Positions 34,801-45,204 of a DNA stretch of 64,000 nt are shown piece after piece. This DNA comes from Mimachlamys varia. Lineage: Eukaryota; Mollusca; Bivalvia; Pectinida; Pectinidae. Below the pieces are notes generated by a model. It saw only the letters and a list, made by a program, of their open reading frames with translations. It was not told the DNA's origin and made no database searches. The stretch spans positions 36,812,001-36,876,000 of the forward strand of contig OX392538.1 of NCBI GenBank assembly GCA_947623455.1, in the 5' to 3' direction. Numbering within the stretch: position 1 is the first letter of the stretch; each line of letters begins with the position of its first letter. A program made the position numbers and the translations under genes.

Positions 34801-37013
34801 GACCCAAATCTATATTAATACTAGAGTTCTTTGTACGAATGAAGTAACTTACATACACCTGGCATTCAAATAGCAAAAAAATGGTTGTGATTTCTAGGGA
34901 AATACTTTATAAGATTCTGTCTTCAGATAAGTTTTGGAAAAAGACTTTAGATTTGAAAACTGTTAAGGAAATTTCTTTAGCTGTCCAAGAACATTGTACA
35001 CTGAGACTTTTACCAAATGATCTAAGTCTTAAATATTTACGAGCAGAACTATTCAGACTGAAGACTAAAGCATTAAGGGCTAAAGTGAAAGGTGGAAACC
35101 AGATTAAAAAGTTTAAGGATGGACTTAGATTTTCCAAATATAGTTGGGATGTGATGGTTGACAGAGAAGAAACACAATTACTGGTAGAAAAAATAAAGGC
35201 CGAAAGCGAGGAACAATTAGCCGAAAAGGAAAAAGAAAACTGTGACTTGAGAAAACAGTTATGCATGTTAACAACAAAAACTCCAGAAGTGAAACCTCTT
35301 AAACGTAAGCCATTTGCAGAATGTACACCAGGATACCAATCAAAACTAAGGAAAAAGGACACAGAAAAATGTAGAACAGCTTTGAGTTTTCTAGAAGAAA
35401 GTGGTGTTACTCCAATTTCAATAACAGTTATGAGAAATAAGAAAGAAGAAGTCTTAAAACTGTTTGATACAGAGTCAAATGAAAATTCAGAGTTAAATGA
35501 AAATGTTGATAACATAAATACCCTCATTTATATCTTGGATACATTCAATATCTCAAATGAGGCATACCGTGAGCTGAGTATGATATTTAAAGTACTCCCA
35601 AGAAGTTACGCTATCAGTAAGGTAGTGGCAGAATTAAACTCGAAGTTTAATATTGAAATTACACCTGATGGGCTTGGTGTTCAACAATCTCTTAGAAAAC
35701 ATCTGGTCGATGTGTTGTCTCATTTATCAGATATGAACAAAAACTTTGCCCCAGATGGTCTCATTCAAATTAAAATTTCTGGGGATGGTACAAATGTCGG
35801 GAAGCGAGTTCATGTAGTCAATGTAACTTTTACAATTATCAATGAGAACAAGAGCGCTTCTTCTCAGGGTAATTATCCATTAGCTATTATCAGAACAAAA
35901 GAGAAATATAATGACCTTGAAGTTGGCCTAAATGACCTAAGAAGAGAAGTAGGGCAATTACAGGGAGCTACACTGAGGGCAAATGAAAGGTCTTTTAAAA
36001 TTGAAATCATGTTTGGTGGAGATTACAAATTTCTTTTGGTAGTTTGTGGAATACCTTCTATTGCTTGCCAATATTTTTGCCTGTACTGTACATGTAGCAA
36101 AACTGAAAAGCTAGATCTGTCAAAAGCCTGGTCTATGAATGATGCAACAAAGGGAGCAAGGCTTGAGTACAAGTATGATGAAGGTGGGCAAAATATTTCC
36201 AAGGGGAAAAAGAAAAAAAGTGCAATTAGTTGTTTCTCTGTCGCAAACAAACCTTTATTTCCTACAATCACACCCCACCGTGTTGTGATAGATCATCTTC
36301 ACATGTTTTTGCGCATTTCTGACAAGTTATTCAATCTCCTTGTCTCTGATCTTAGGTGTTTGGATAACATAAATGCAAATTCAACTTTCACATCTCTACA
36401 AGAAAGTAAAGACAAGTTAAAGAATGTCTTAAAGCTCCAAAGTGTGTTGCAAATGTTGGGAATACATTTTGAACTTGGTGTTAATGTTGACAGTAAAAAG
36501 TTAGAGTATCGGGATCTCACTGGTCCAGAGAAACTTTTGCTACTTGATCGTTTTGATGCAGCTGAGTTTTTTGATAATAAAATTAAGGCTTTCCAGATTC
36601 AGGAGCTCTGGAATGGGTTTAGAGAACTCAACATGTTAATCAAATCTGACACCCCAAATGCAGATGACATAGAATCGAAAGCTAAGTCGTGGTGTAACTT
36701 GTATGTAAGTTGTTATCAAGCCAGAGATATCACTCCTTATATTCACATGTTGAGGTATCATGTGAGTGAACTCATCAGAAGGCATGGTGCAATTGTCAGA
36801 TACAGTCAGCAAGGGTTAGAAAAACTCAATGACATTGTAACAAAACAATTTTTTAGAGGCACTTCTCACAAGGGTACAAGTGCACTAAAACAGGTCTTAG
36901 AAAAGCAAAACAGACTTACATTTCTCTCCGGTAAAAAGAGAGTGAAGGAAAGTAGGAAGTGTCGGAAGTGTACGGCCACAGACCATAACTCAGCAACCTG
37001 CAGCACAGCTTGA
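31360..37013 (+). CDS. chromo-barrel-like, RAG1/Transib-like transposase fusion gene
   Basis: Model: exons 31360-31436, 32190-32326, 34265-34754 and 34874-37013, with canonical GT/AG sites and matching phases. It predicts about 947 residues. Residues 47-86 (exons 1-3) resemble a chromo-barrel/Tudor-knot: YPVEILDE, VKVHFIGWGKKYDK. The usual Trp of the DEW position is Ala80. Residues 87-235 are unrecognised. The last exon has an open 710-residue frame from ATG 34881. In that numbering, 95-130 is coiled-coil-like. An RNase H-type core follows: D302 (GDGTNVGK), D381 (GGDYKFLL), C400-x2-C403, H622-x4-H627 and E647 (QQGLEKLND). A CCHC knuckle (C694, C697, H702, C707) ends the protein. D381-to-C400 (19), H622-to-H627 (5) and H627-to-E647 (20) equal the RAG1 spacings D708-C727, H937-H942 and H942-E962. 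Activity is unknown; it may be domesticated. If the last 119-base intron is retained, translation stops at 34791. Confidence 0.75.
31780..31838 (+). repeat. C-rich tract and (CA)n microsatellite
   Basis: A pyrimidine run rich in C is followed by about 20 CA dinucleotides, inside intron 1 of the fusion gene. Confidence 0.85.
32466..33410 (+). mobile_element. SINE head and tail fragments, probably split by an insertion
   Basis: A tRNA-like head (GGTCGTGTGGTGCAGTGGAT, 32472-32491) breaks off into AT-rich sequence. The typical SINE central and 3' part (GGGTTTTCTCCGGGTTCACC, CGCGCACTAACATCCGGACC, tail AATAAAGTTTAATTTAAT) resumes at 33275-33410. If they are one element, about 750 bp was inserted between them. 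Both pieces are in intron 2 of the fusion gene. Confidence 0.4.
33686..33921 (+). mobile_element. tRNA-derived SINE, copy 1
   Basis: Box A-like GTGGCCGAGTGGTTAAGGTG and box B-like GGGAGTTTGAATCCC resemble a Ser/Leu-type tRNA. The head is followed by a conserved central domain (GACCGCAGGTCGGTGGTTTT, CTCCGGCTTTCCTCCACCTC) and a tail GGACGTTAAACAAAATAAAC. It lies in intron 2 of the fusion gene. A sister copy is at 47277-47488. Confidence 0.8.
34755..34873 (+). other. short candidate intron linking the N-terminal module to the core
   Basis: It starts GTTGTT after ACAG and ends CAAATAG before CAAAAAAATGG. Removing it joins the two frames in phase (AG plus C gives Ser, then Lys-Lys-Met). The pyrimidine tract is weak, so retention is plausible. 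In that case the product is a 246-residue protein without the transposase core, and the core could start at its own ATG (34881). Confidence 0.5.
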
Positions 37014-37339
37014 AGGTTTATTTACCTGAAAGAACTTTAACATAAAAGGTGTGATGTTTCAAAGTAACAAGTTTGTTACTACGTGTATATACATCAGATG
37101 TCAATATTTTTTATTTGTTGGGAGCAGCTGTAATACTAACATTAATATGTGGTACTTGCTTTTTGTTTTACTGCTGATAGATGGTACAAATTCAATCCAT
37201 TCCCATATAGTGTTACATGTATTTGAATAATTGAATGTTTTAATTACTACACCCAATTTGGAGATAGTTGTATAATTTATAAGATATTAATAGTAATTCA
37301 AGTTCTAGTCTGATACTCTATTCTAAATGATATTATATG

Positions 37340-38300
37340 TATTATGCTCAGGTGACAGTTGTTGGAATCTCCATTCAAAATGGCATTAGATTTCTTGTAT
37401 TATGCTCAGGTGACAGTTGTTGGAATCTCCATTCAAAATGGCATTAGATTTCTTGTATTATGCTCAGGTGACAGTTGTTGGAATCTCCATTCAAAATGGC
37501 ATTAGATTTCTTGTATTATGCTCAGGTGACAGTTTTTGAAATCTCCATTCAAAATGGCATTAGATTTCTTGTATTATGCTCAGGTGACAGTTTTTGAAAT
37601 CTCCATTCAAAAAAGCATTAGATTACTTGTATTATGCTCAGGTGACAGTTGTTGAAATCTCCATTCAAAATGGTATTAGATTTCTTGTATTATGCTCAGA
37701 TGACAGTTTTTGAAATCTCCATTCAAAAAAGCATTAGATTACTTGTATTATGCTCAGGTGACAGTTTTTGAAATCTCCATTCAAAATGGCATTAGATTAC
37801 TTGTATTATGCTCAGGTGACAGTTGTTAAAAAATCTCCATTCAAAATGGTATTAGATTTCTTGTATTATGCTCAGGTGACAGTTTTTGAAATCTCCATTT
37901 AAAAAAGCATTAGATTACTTGTATTATTCTCAGGTGACAGTTGTTGAAATCTCCATTCAAAATGGCATTAAATTACTTTTATTATGCTCAGGTGACAGTT
38001 GTTGGAATCTCCATTCAAAATGGCATTATATTTCTTGTATTATGCTCAGGTGACAGTTTTTGAAATCTCCATTCAAAATGGCATTAGATTACTTGTATTA
38101 TGCTCAGGTGACAGTTGTTGGAATCTCCATTCGAAATGGCATTAGATTTCTTGTATTATGCTCAGGTGACAGTTTTTGAAATCTCCATTCAAAATGGCAT
38201 TAGATTTCTTGTATTATGCTCAGGTGACAGTTTTTGAAATCTCCATTCAAAAAAGCATTAGATTTCTTGTATTATGCTCAGGTGACTGTTGAAACCGTCA
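37340..38300 (+). repeat. 58-bp minisatellite, about 16 copies
   Basis: The unit starts TTGTATTATGCTCAGGTGAC, continues with AGTTGTTGGAATCTCCATTC and ends AAAATGGCATTAGATTTC. Copies alternate between GTTGTTGGAATC and TTTTTGAAATC variants. Units decay progressively to about 38460. The array starts about 330 bp after the stop codon of the fusion gene and could fall in its 3' UTR. Confidence 0.92.
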
Positions 38301-38464
38301 TTCAAAATGGTATGAGACCGTTTGTGTTTTGCACAGTTGAAAGTAATTGAAATTTCCATTCGAAATGGTAATGGTATAACATAAATCATACTCGGGTGAC
38401 CGTAATTAATTTAAATACATATCCATTCAAAATGGTATTAATTGTATAATGCTTTACGGAGATT

Positions 38465-41370
38465 GTCATTACCTATGGGTCCATAAGTGTGTGGTGCTGT
38501 TGATAAGTCAATATTAATTTTTTTCAGTATATTACCATGTGTGTTCTCTGTGATTTTTTGTTTACATTGGTTTTTTTTTGTGAAATGCCAGGAAGGCTTT
38601 TGCCAATTTTTTATATCAGTAGGTGCTAAATTGATTAACCCATATAATGTATGTTTTTAAAGAGGCTTTATGTTTGTCATATAATTCATTGTGTTGTTAT
38701 GTATAATGTGATATTATTGCTTTCTGCAAGCAATAATGTACGAAGCACAGAAAGAATTAAGAATTTATTATACAATGTTTTTTTGTTGTTTTTTTTAATT
38801 TTGTAAAATATTAACATACCAGGACAAAGCCTTTGAAATTAAATAAATTGGATTAAATTTGATTGAATGTAAGAATGGTTTTATAAGACAATAGGTATAA
38901 GGTAGATTACTTTATTGTATTGACCAGAAGATGTTTTGATAAGTTTCCAAATAAATTGTCCTTGATACATTGTATGTGTAATTTACATTCCAAGTATGTT
39001 AAATGCTTGTCCTATTTTTCAAATTAAGATATTTGTTCATTTTATATCATTTATTTGTTGAAATGCCAGAAATTCTTTGTTTTGTTTTATTAAATCAAAT
39101 GAAATTCACAAAATTGACGTATTTGTTGACATTTTCTAGACGGTCTAATTATCCCGGACTCAAAATTCCGTGCACACCGGTTCGCAGCAGAAGGCGGAAT
39201 ACACTCAAATTACCTCGAAAATACGGGTGATTTCCATTGTAAAAATATAACCAATTTGATTGGACCAAAGCATCATACCCTTGGTGACGTGCTTCTATTT
39301 GTAATAGACGATTGGTCAATTTCCACCCGACAAAGCTGATATTTTCCACGAGGGCCAATGCTATTTTGAGCTACATATGTTACTAACAGGGACACTATTG
39401 TTGGGCGTTTGAAATTGATTTTACGGTATTTTGCAATGTGAAATAATTATAAAACATAGGTAAATAGCTGCACAGATATTTAAAGAAATATATACTTGCT
39501 GTAATAGCAAAAGTATTTCACATAAGTAAACGATTAATTGAAATTGTTGCGTATGACGCATTGCGTCACTATAAGAATGTTTCACAAAAGTAAGTTTCAT
39601 GGGGAGATAACTCGTGCAGAGTGCACAATGATGTTGTATGAATCAAGTTATGGTCAAAGTGTATTGTGTAAACCAGAGTTATCCTTCTTAGGTCAAAGGT
39701 CATTTCCGGGTTGAAAGCAATACCGTATCAAAACAAACGGGTTGAGTCTGTTGCGGTGTTAATGAGTTGCAGATTCCGTGGTCGGCTTTATGTAATGGTA
39801 TATATACATATATTAAAACGTTCCATACAAACCTGCATTCCGTGAAATGAATTTGAGGCGAAGAATCTAGAAGGAGGCTGAGCGAGCAGCATATTGCAAT
39901 TAATCAACAACTGACGAACCATGAGGCATGACTGTGGATGCTGAAGCGTATCTGGGTTACTGAAGTGATCGGACCATATACAAGGGTCGCGTAACAAACT
40001 TCAATCGTTTAACAAGTAAGTGCAACTGTTCATAACATACGTTTATAGTGATGATCAGTTCGTGATTCTGTTTCTAATTTAATGGAATATTTTAATCAAG
40101 CTTTGCACTGTGAAATTAAAGCCATTGGCTCAATTAATTACAACACTGTATAAGTATCACACCGGAGTTGTCAACCCGTTGGTTAGTCCCTGGCCGGGAT
40201 ACTCGGCAGGAATGTGTTTTACCCTGTTCTGTTATTATTTATTGATAATTACCGGTGTATCACAGTAGAGAACAGATAAGTTCAATAACCAGGCTAGCGC
40301 TGCTAGGGTTTTAATCCAGGAACACACACCCCAACTCTTGTCAGGTACTTTAATTTCTACTCCTGTTGACTGCATGACTCCAATTGAAAGTCCAGTGTTG
40401 CTATATACATGTACCTCTCTCTTTTTTTTTCTAAGTCTTCATTCTTGGTTAAGGAATCTCGTCAATTATTACATAGGACCTTAGCTGCCTAGATGTAATG
40501 TATGTACATGTATATCATCATATTTTTATCGTTCCAAACCTTTCATCATCCAAAATCATATTAACAAGAAATTGCAACAAACTCTTGGTTATGAAAATGA
40601 CTTGCTGATATTTAGAGAACGTACCAGGCACTTGGATATGTATAATTATATAATATTTTTTTAAACCCCCAAAGCAGCGCGAAGTGCCGCAGTGTTTGAA
40701 TCTGTAAACACTTTTTGCACTTCCTGTACTTCCCCATGAGTGAAAGCCTTCTGGGAAATTAAGGCTGCATACGGTCTCCCAAAATATAATAGCTGACTCC
40801 ACAGTATTCATATTTATACTTGTGAAATATCATGAATTCTCTGTTTTAAGAAAACATCTTGAATGCAGTAGACGATGTACAATTTATTCTAACTGTGCTG
40901 TTTTAGCAGAAATCCGTTCAAATTGGTGCTTGGTTGTCAAAGGTGCATGCCAATAAAACCTGGTGTCACAAATTACGCTACAAACTCCCACGCTTTTCTG
41001 TTGAAGGCATGATGATGCTTTTTCCTTTAACAAAGTAACAAAAAATAATAAAAAAAAATTATCATGGATTTCATCCTAAATACGATATACATGTGGCAGA
41101 TTTAAATTGTATATAAGATACATTTCTAGCTTCGAGAGGGTGTGATCCCCTGTGAAAACATACTAAGTACATCACAAATGGTATTCACAGCCCTCGTTAC
41201 AGACAATTAGAACCTGGCTTTTGGTGTTCGAGTACCAACACATTTAAAAAGCGGAAAGCAAATAGATGTACATCAGAGACATATAAATACGTCTCCGTAG
41301 TACATTAACTTAAGATACACAATGCTCATTTTCCTTCAAGCTAGAGGTAAAATGTGGAGATGTTGCTGTT
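38465..41370. other. intergenic, a few motif-level signals
   Basis: No gene is established. 39135-39360 is GC-richer. It has an acceptor-like TTTTCTAG at 39132-39139, a 67-codon plus frame after it (DGLIIPDSKF start) and several CCAAT/ATTGG boxes, so it could be an exon or a promoter. A 15-base palindrome TGACGCA-T-TGCGTCA is at 39554-39568, and a perfect DR1 (AGGTCA-A-AGGTCA) at 39690-39702. Confidence 0.4.
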
Positions 41371-41373
41371 TTT

Positions 41374-42565
41374 TATACGCCCGTCAAAAAAAGACGGGAC
41401 GTATTATGGTATGGCGTAGTCCGTCCGTCCGTCCGTCCGTCCGTCCGCCCGTCCGCCGTAAACTTTTATTTGTCCGGAGAATTCCTCCTACAGTTTTCTA
41501 TCGATTTCTTTTAAACTTGGTAGGCTTCACCACCATGACATGAAGTTGTGTTTTCCTGAATGACAGTTTGATTCCACAATATTTACAAGAGTTTTGGCCC
41601 TTTTGGATGCAATTTCGGGCAATATGTAGAAAACGTCAGAACATTTTTGTGTTTCTTCAATTCCTCTTAAATTTAGTATGGTACTTCAAAAAGCTATAAT
41701 ATTTAACATATATTACAGGTTTTGTTGAGTTACTTCAACTTTTCGCATAACAGCATTGCATATTTGAAACTGCTAAATAAAGGCACTATGTAGAAAATGC
41801 ATTTCTGTTGTAAACTGTTGTTTTGTCCGGAGGTCTTCTCCTACAGTTTTCAACTGATATCTTTCAAACTTGGTAGGCTTAATCAACATGACATGAAGTT
41901 GTGTTTTCCTGAATGACAGTTCAATACGATGATATTTACAAGAGTTATGGTTCTTTGAAACTTCATATCTGATGCAATTTCTGGCATAATGTAGAAATGG
42001 TCAGAACTTTTTTGTATCTTCTTCAATTCCTCTAAAATTTGGTGTGATACTTTGAAAAGCAATAATTTTAAATATGTATTACAGGTTTTGTTGAGTTATT
42101 TCAACTTTTCGCGTAACAGCATTGCATATTTGAAACAGCAAAATATAGGTATAAGGTAGAAAATGTATTTCTGTTGTAAACTGTTGTTTTGTCCACAGAT
42201 CTTCTCCTACAGTTTTCAACTGATATCTTTCAAACTTGGTAGGCTTAATCAACATGACATGAAGTTGTGTTTTCCTGAATGACAGTTTAATTAGATAATA
42301 TCAACAAGAGTTTTGGCCCTTTGAAACTTTATATTAAATGCAACTCGGCATTATGTAGAAATTGTCATAACTTTTTTGTATCTTCTTCAATTCCTCTAAA
42401 ATTTGGTATGGTACTTCGAAAAGCTATAATATTTAACATATATTACAAATTTTGTTGAGTTATTTCAACTTTTCGCGTAACAGCAATTTTTATGTTTCCA
42501 TGCAATTATACTTCAAATAGAATGCTACGGGCGTATCATGCCTCCGTTTGCGGTGCTCTTGTTAT
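41374..42565 (+). repeat. ACGCCCGTC/CCGTCCGT dispersed element, plus copy
   Basis: It starts with the hairpin ACGCCCGTC-AAAAAAA-GACGGGACGT, then GTATGGCGTAG and a (CCGT)n run (41420-41450). Three tandem units of about 355 bp follow; each has TTTGTCCGGAG or equivalent, TCTCCTACAGTTTTC, CAAACTTGGTAGGCTT and CATGACATGAAGTTGTG. It ends ACGGGCGTATCATGCCTCCG...GGTGCTCTTG. An inverted, shorter copy lies at 46347-47019. I know of such elements as abundant in bivalve genomes. Confidence 0.75.
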
Positions 42566-42569
42566 GCTT

Positions 42570-43865
42570 TTTACGTCTCCTTTCACCGACAAAAGTCTAG
42601 ATCTGTGTTTAGTCAATGTCACCTGAGGGGGAATATTTCCGCTTAACCCATTTAGATTCTAAAAGACCTTGTCCATTCAGGTCATGCTCCATGGTCGGTC
42701 TGCTCCTTGACTGCAGATAGGCTGTTGCTACGCATACTGCTGTGGTCAATGGACGGAAACATATATCCTTCTAGTTGGCACAGGCACCCTCCAATGTTGC
42801 TTGGTTGGTAAATGAGTTAATTGCCTATATATATGTACATGACTGCACCTTTTTAGGTTTTGTCTCGCTTACGAAAGTCGGTACTCTGTCGGTGACCCAC
42901 TTATGTACTTTTGTTAATAAAGGTCTTTACCAGTTAACACTAGGTTGATAATATTCGTAAGAGTTTTTAAGTTTGCTAAATTCAAGAATGCATCAAAATT
43001 GGCAAAGTTTAACATCTCATAGATGATGGCCATTTAATGTAAAATTCATAATTACTTTTTGATCTGCGAAACTAAACCCCCAAGACTGAGTTTCGGACAG
43101 AATATTGCGAAATTTTACACTAGCAAAATTTAATAACTGTACGATACTGAGAGAAGGGAGAATGGCGGAAGGCAAGTAAATAGAGCAGGTCCAGCACATG
43201 AATAAACTCTACTCAGACTGAAATTCTCCTCCCTTTCAAAACTCCTAAATCTGTAATTTGAACTTGCCAAAGGGATATATGTTAGTAAAACACAACTTTT
43301 ATGTAAAGATTACATGAAGCTGAATGAAAACATACATAGAAAATATTGGCTGATTTTTCGTTATCAACTCTTACCCTATTTACACTGGTACGCTTTGCTG
43401 GTCATTTGTGTGATGGAAGTGAAAGGGTAATATTACGTACTAGTCATCGAAACATCATATCCAATCATTTATTTGTTGTATAAAATAATCTTAACAATAA
43501 ATCATACTTTCCAACATGAAGAAAATGTCTACAGTACAAAAAATGACTTCTTGGTGTAGTCATGATAAAGACAAAAATCAATGAGAATTCAGGGCTAAAT
43601 AAGTGTTTCTGTGTAACCCTGTGGGATGTTTCAGACTACAATAGTGCTGTAATAATCAATAAAGACATCTGGAAGGTCTTTGTCAATGATGCATGCTTGA
43701 TGGCTTGTTCATGCTAAGAGATCTTTGTTTTACATTAGTAACAAAACTGCACTCCGATGTCGAGTACATGTATCTATCTAGAGTTTGAAGATTTTTGGGC
43801 TAGAGTTCCAGTATATGGCTTTGAATTTTCCTCACCTGTTACATTTGACACCTACAGTAAAACAC
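42570..43865. other. intergenic, nothing recognised
   Basis: Mixed sequence with only short frames (43017-43199, 43757-43963), none with recognisable features. Confidence 0.45.
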
Positions 43866-43869
43866 GTTT

Positions 43870-44028
43870 AAGCATTGAACTGCTCTCAGTTGGCATTCAT
43901 AGGCAATATAAATGTCAACTGGACAAAGGCAAATTCAATGAAGTGTGCCAGCACTTGATGTAGGATTTGCCTTTATCTTTTGGCATTCATATTGTCTATG
44001 AATGCCAACTGAGAGCAGTTCAGCGCTT
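43870..44028. mobile_element. foldback element, 159 bp
   Basis: Arms of about 65 bases (43870-43934 and 43964-44028) pair with few mismatches; the best block is GAACTGCTCTCAGTTGGCAT and its complement. The 29-base centre contains a further AAGTG/CACTT pair. The transcript would form one long hairpin. Most likely a MITE-type foldback; a hairpin RNA gene is a less likely alternative. Confidence 0.7.
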
Positions 44029-44654
44029 ATATTTACCATTTTTAGAAACTGTTCATCCCATAAAAATTTCAAATACACTTTTTATTTCTCAGCATCATAA
44101 GCTCTAAATAATGTACTATCTATCAAATATGCTTGTTCATTCAATAGAACAGCCATTGACCGTTAACGGTCAGTGGTATCCAATGTAACAATTATGACGT
44201 CATCATAATGATGATCGGTCAATGTATATAAAAATATTGCACTTTTTCCCAAATGAAACTAAAGGGCACAGATACCTTAAAAGTAGTACCTGTTATATAT
44301 TAGATAGGTACAACAGACTCACCCACAGGGAGGTGACACTGAATTAATTGCAATGTTTAAACACATCAGAATATTCTAGCTTAGGTCCTTAGGCATGGTT
44401 AATAGCTCTGATTCGTCCAGCTTTAGGGCTTGGACATGATACAGAGTAGATTTGTCTAAACAGCTGTTGTTTTTTTTATCCCATCTGAGCTGCAAGAGGT
44501 CAAAACCCCAGTTATAAATGACATTTAGTTTTGTTGTACTTAAAATGTAAACATTATATTTTATTTCATGTCATGTTTTACAGATGTTTATTTCACTCTC
44601 ATAATAATAAAACCCAGTACATTTATTTCAGGATGTATGCCTCCTAAATTCTGG

Positions 44655-45050
44655 CACAGGTAAATGTACTTAATGGTGTATGGTACATTATCATAATATG
44701 GAAAATTAAGGGTGTATGGTACATCATTGTAGTATGAAAACTTAAGGGTGTATGGTGACTTATTGTAGTTTGAAAACTTAAGGGTGTAAGGTACCTTATT
44801 GTCATATGGAAACTTAAGGGTGTAAGGTACCTTATTGTAGAATGAAAACTTAAGGGTGTATGGTACCTTATTGTAGTATGGAAACTTAAGGGTGTATGGT
44901 ACCTTATTGTAGTACGGAAACTTAAGGGTGTAAGGTACCTTATTGTAGTATGAAAACTTAAGGGTGTATGGTTCCTTATTGTAGTTTGAAAACTTAAGGG
45001 TTTATTGTACCTTATTGTAGTACGGAAACTTAAGGGTGTATGGTACCTTA
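44655..45050 (+). repeat. 39-bp minisatellite, locus 1
   Basis: About ten copies of a 38-39-base unit (CTTAAGGGTGTATGGTACCT then TATTGTAGTATGGAAA). The period is a multiple of three, so the minus strand is open and reads as a 13-residue repeat (YHTPLSFHTTIR-like); this is not a gene. The same unit forms the array at 56190-56630. It abuts the hairpin at 45055. Confidence 0.92.
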
Positions 45051-45052
45051 TT

Positions 45053-45200
45053 ATGTCCCCCAAACGAAGTGGGGGGACACATTGTTTTTGCTCGGTTTCT
45101 TATTATTATTATTATTATTAAGTCACCCCTAACGAAGTGGGGTGACTTATTGTTATTGTTCCGTTTCTTTGTTATTCTTATTATTATTATTATTCTTATT
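45053..45200 (+). repeat. paired AACGAAGT-loop hairpins with ATT microsatellites
   Basis: Hairpin 1 (45055-45078) has stem GTCCCCC/GGGGGGAC; hairpin 2 (45121-45147) has stem AGTCACCCC/GGGGTGACT. Both share the loop AACGAAGT and are followed by TTGTT...CGGTTTCTT and (ATT)n. A third copy is at 1606-1626 with yet another stem. They look like the 5' ends of a dispersed element. Confidence 0.7.
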
Positions 45201-45204
45201 ACAA

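Noticed and set aside
34907..35527. 206-codon minus-strand frame
   Set aside because: Antisense shadow of the long plus-strand transposase-like exon.
37340..38300. Regular 58-bp repeats resembling a CRISPR array
   Set aside because: The units are contiguous, with no unique spacers, and the genome is eukaryotic; it is a minisatellite.
39139..39358. Exon continuing the fusion gene in phase from exon 2 (GAC after the split codon)
   Set aside because: The phase fits, but it would cut the chromo-barrel motif that exon 3 completes, and both strands are open here; kept only as a possible promoter or exon note.
44644..45063. 139-codon minus-strand frame with a 13-residue repeat
   Set aside because: 39-bp minisatellite with a period divisible by three; no start context, splice sites or non-repeat part.
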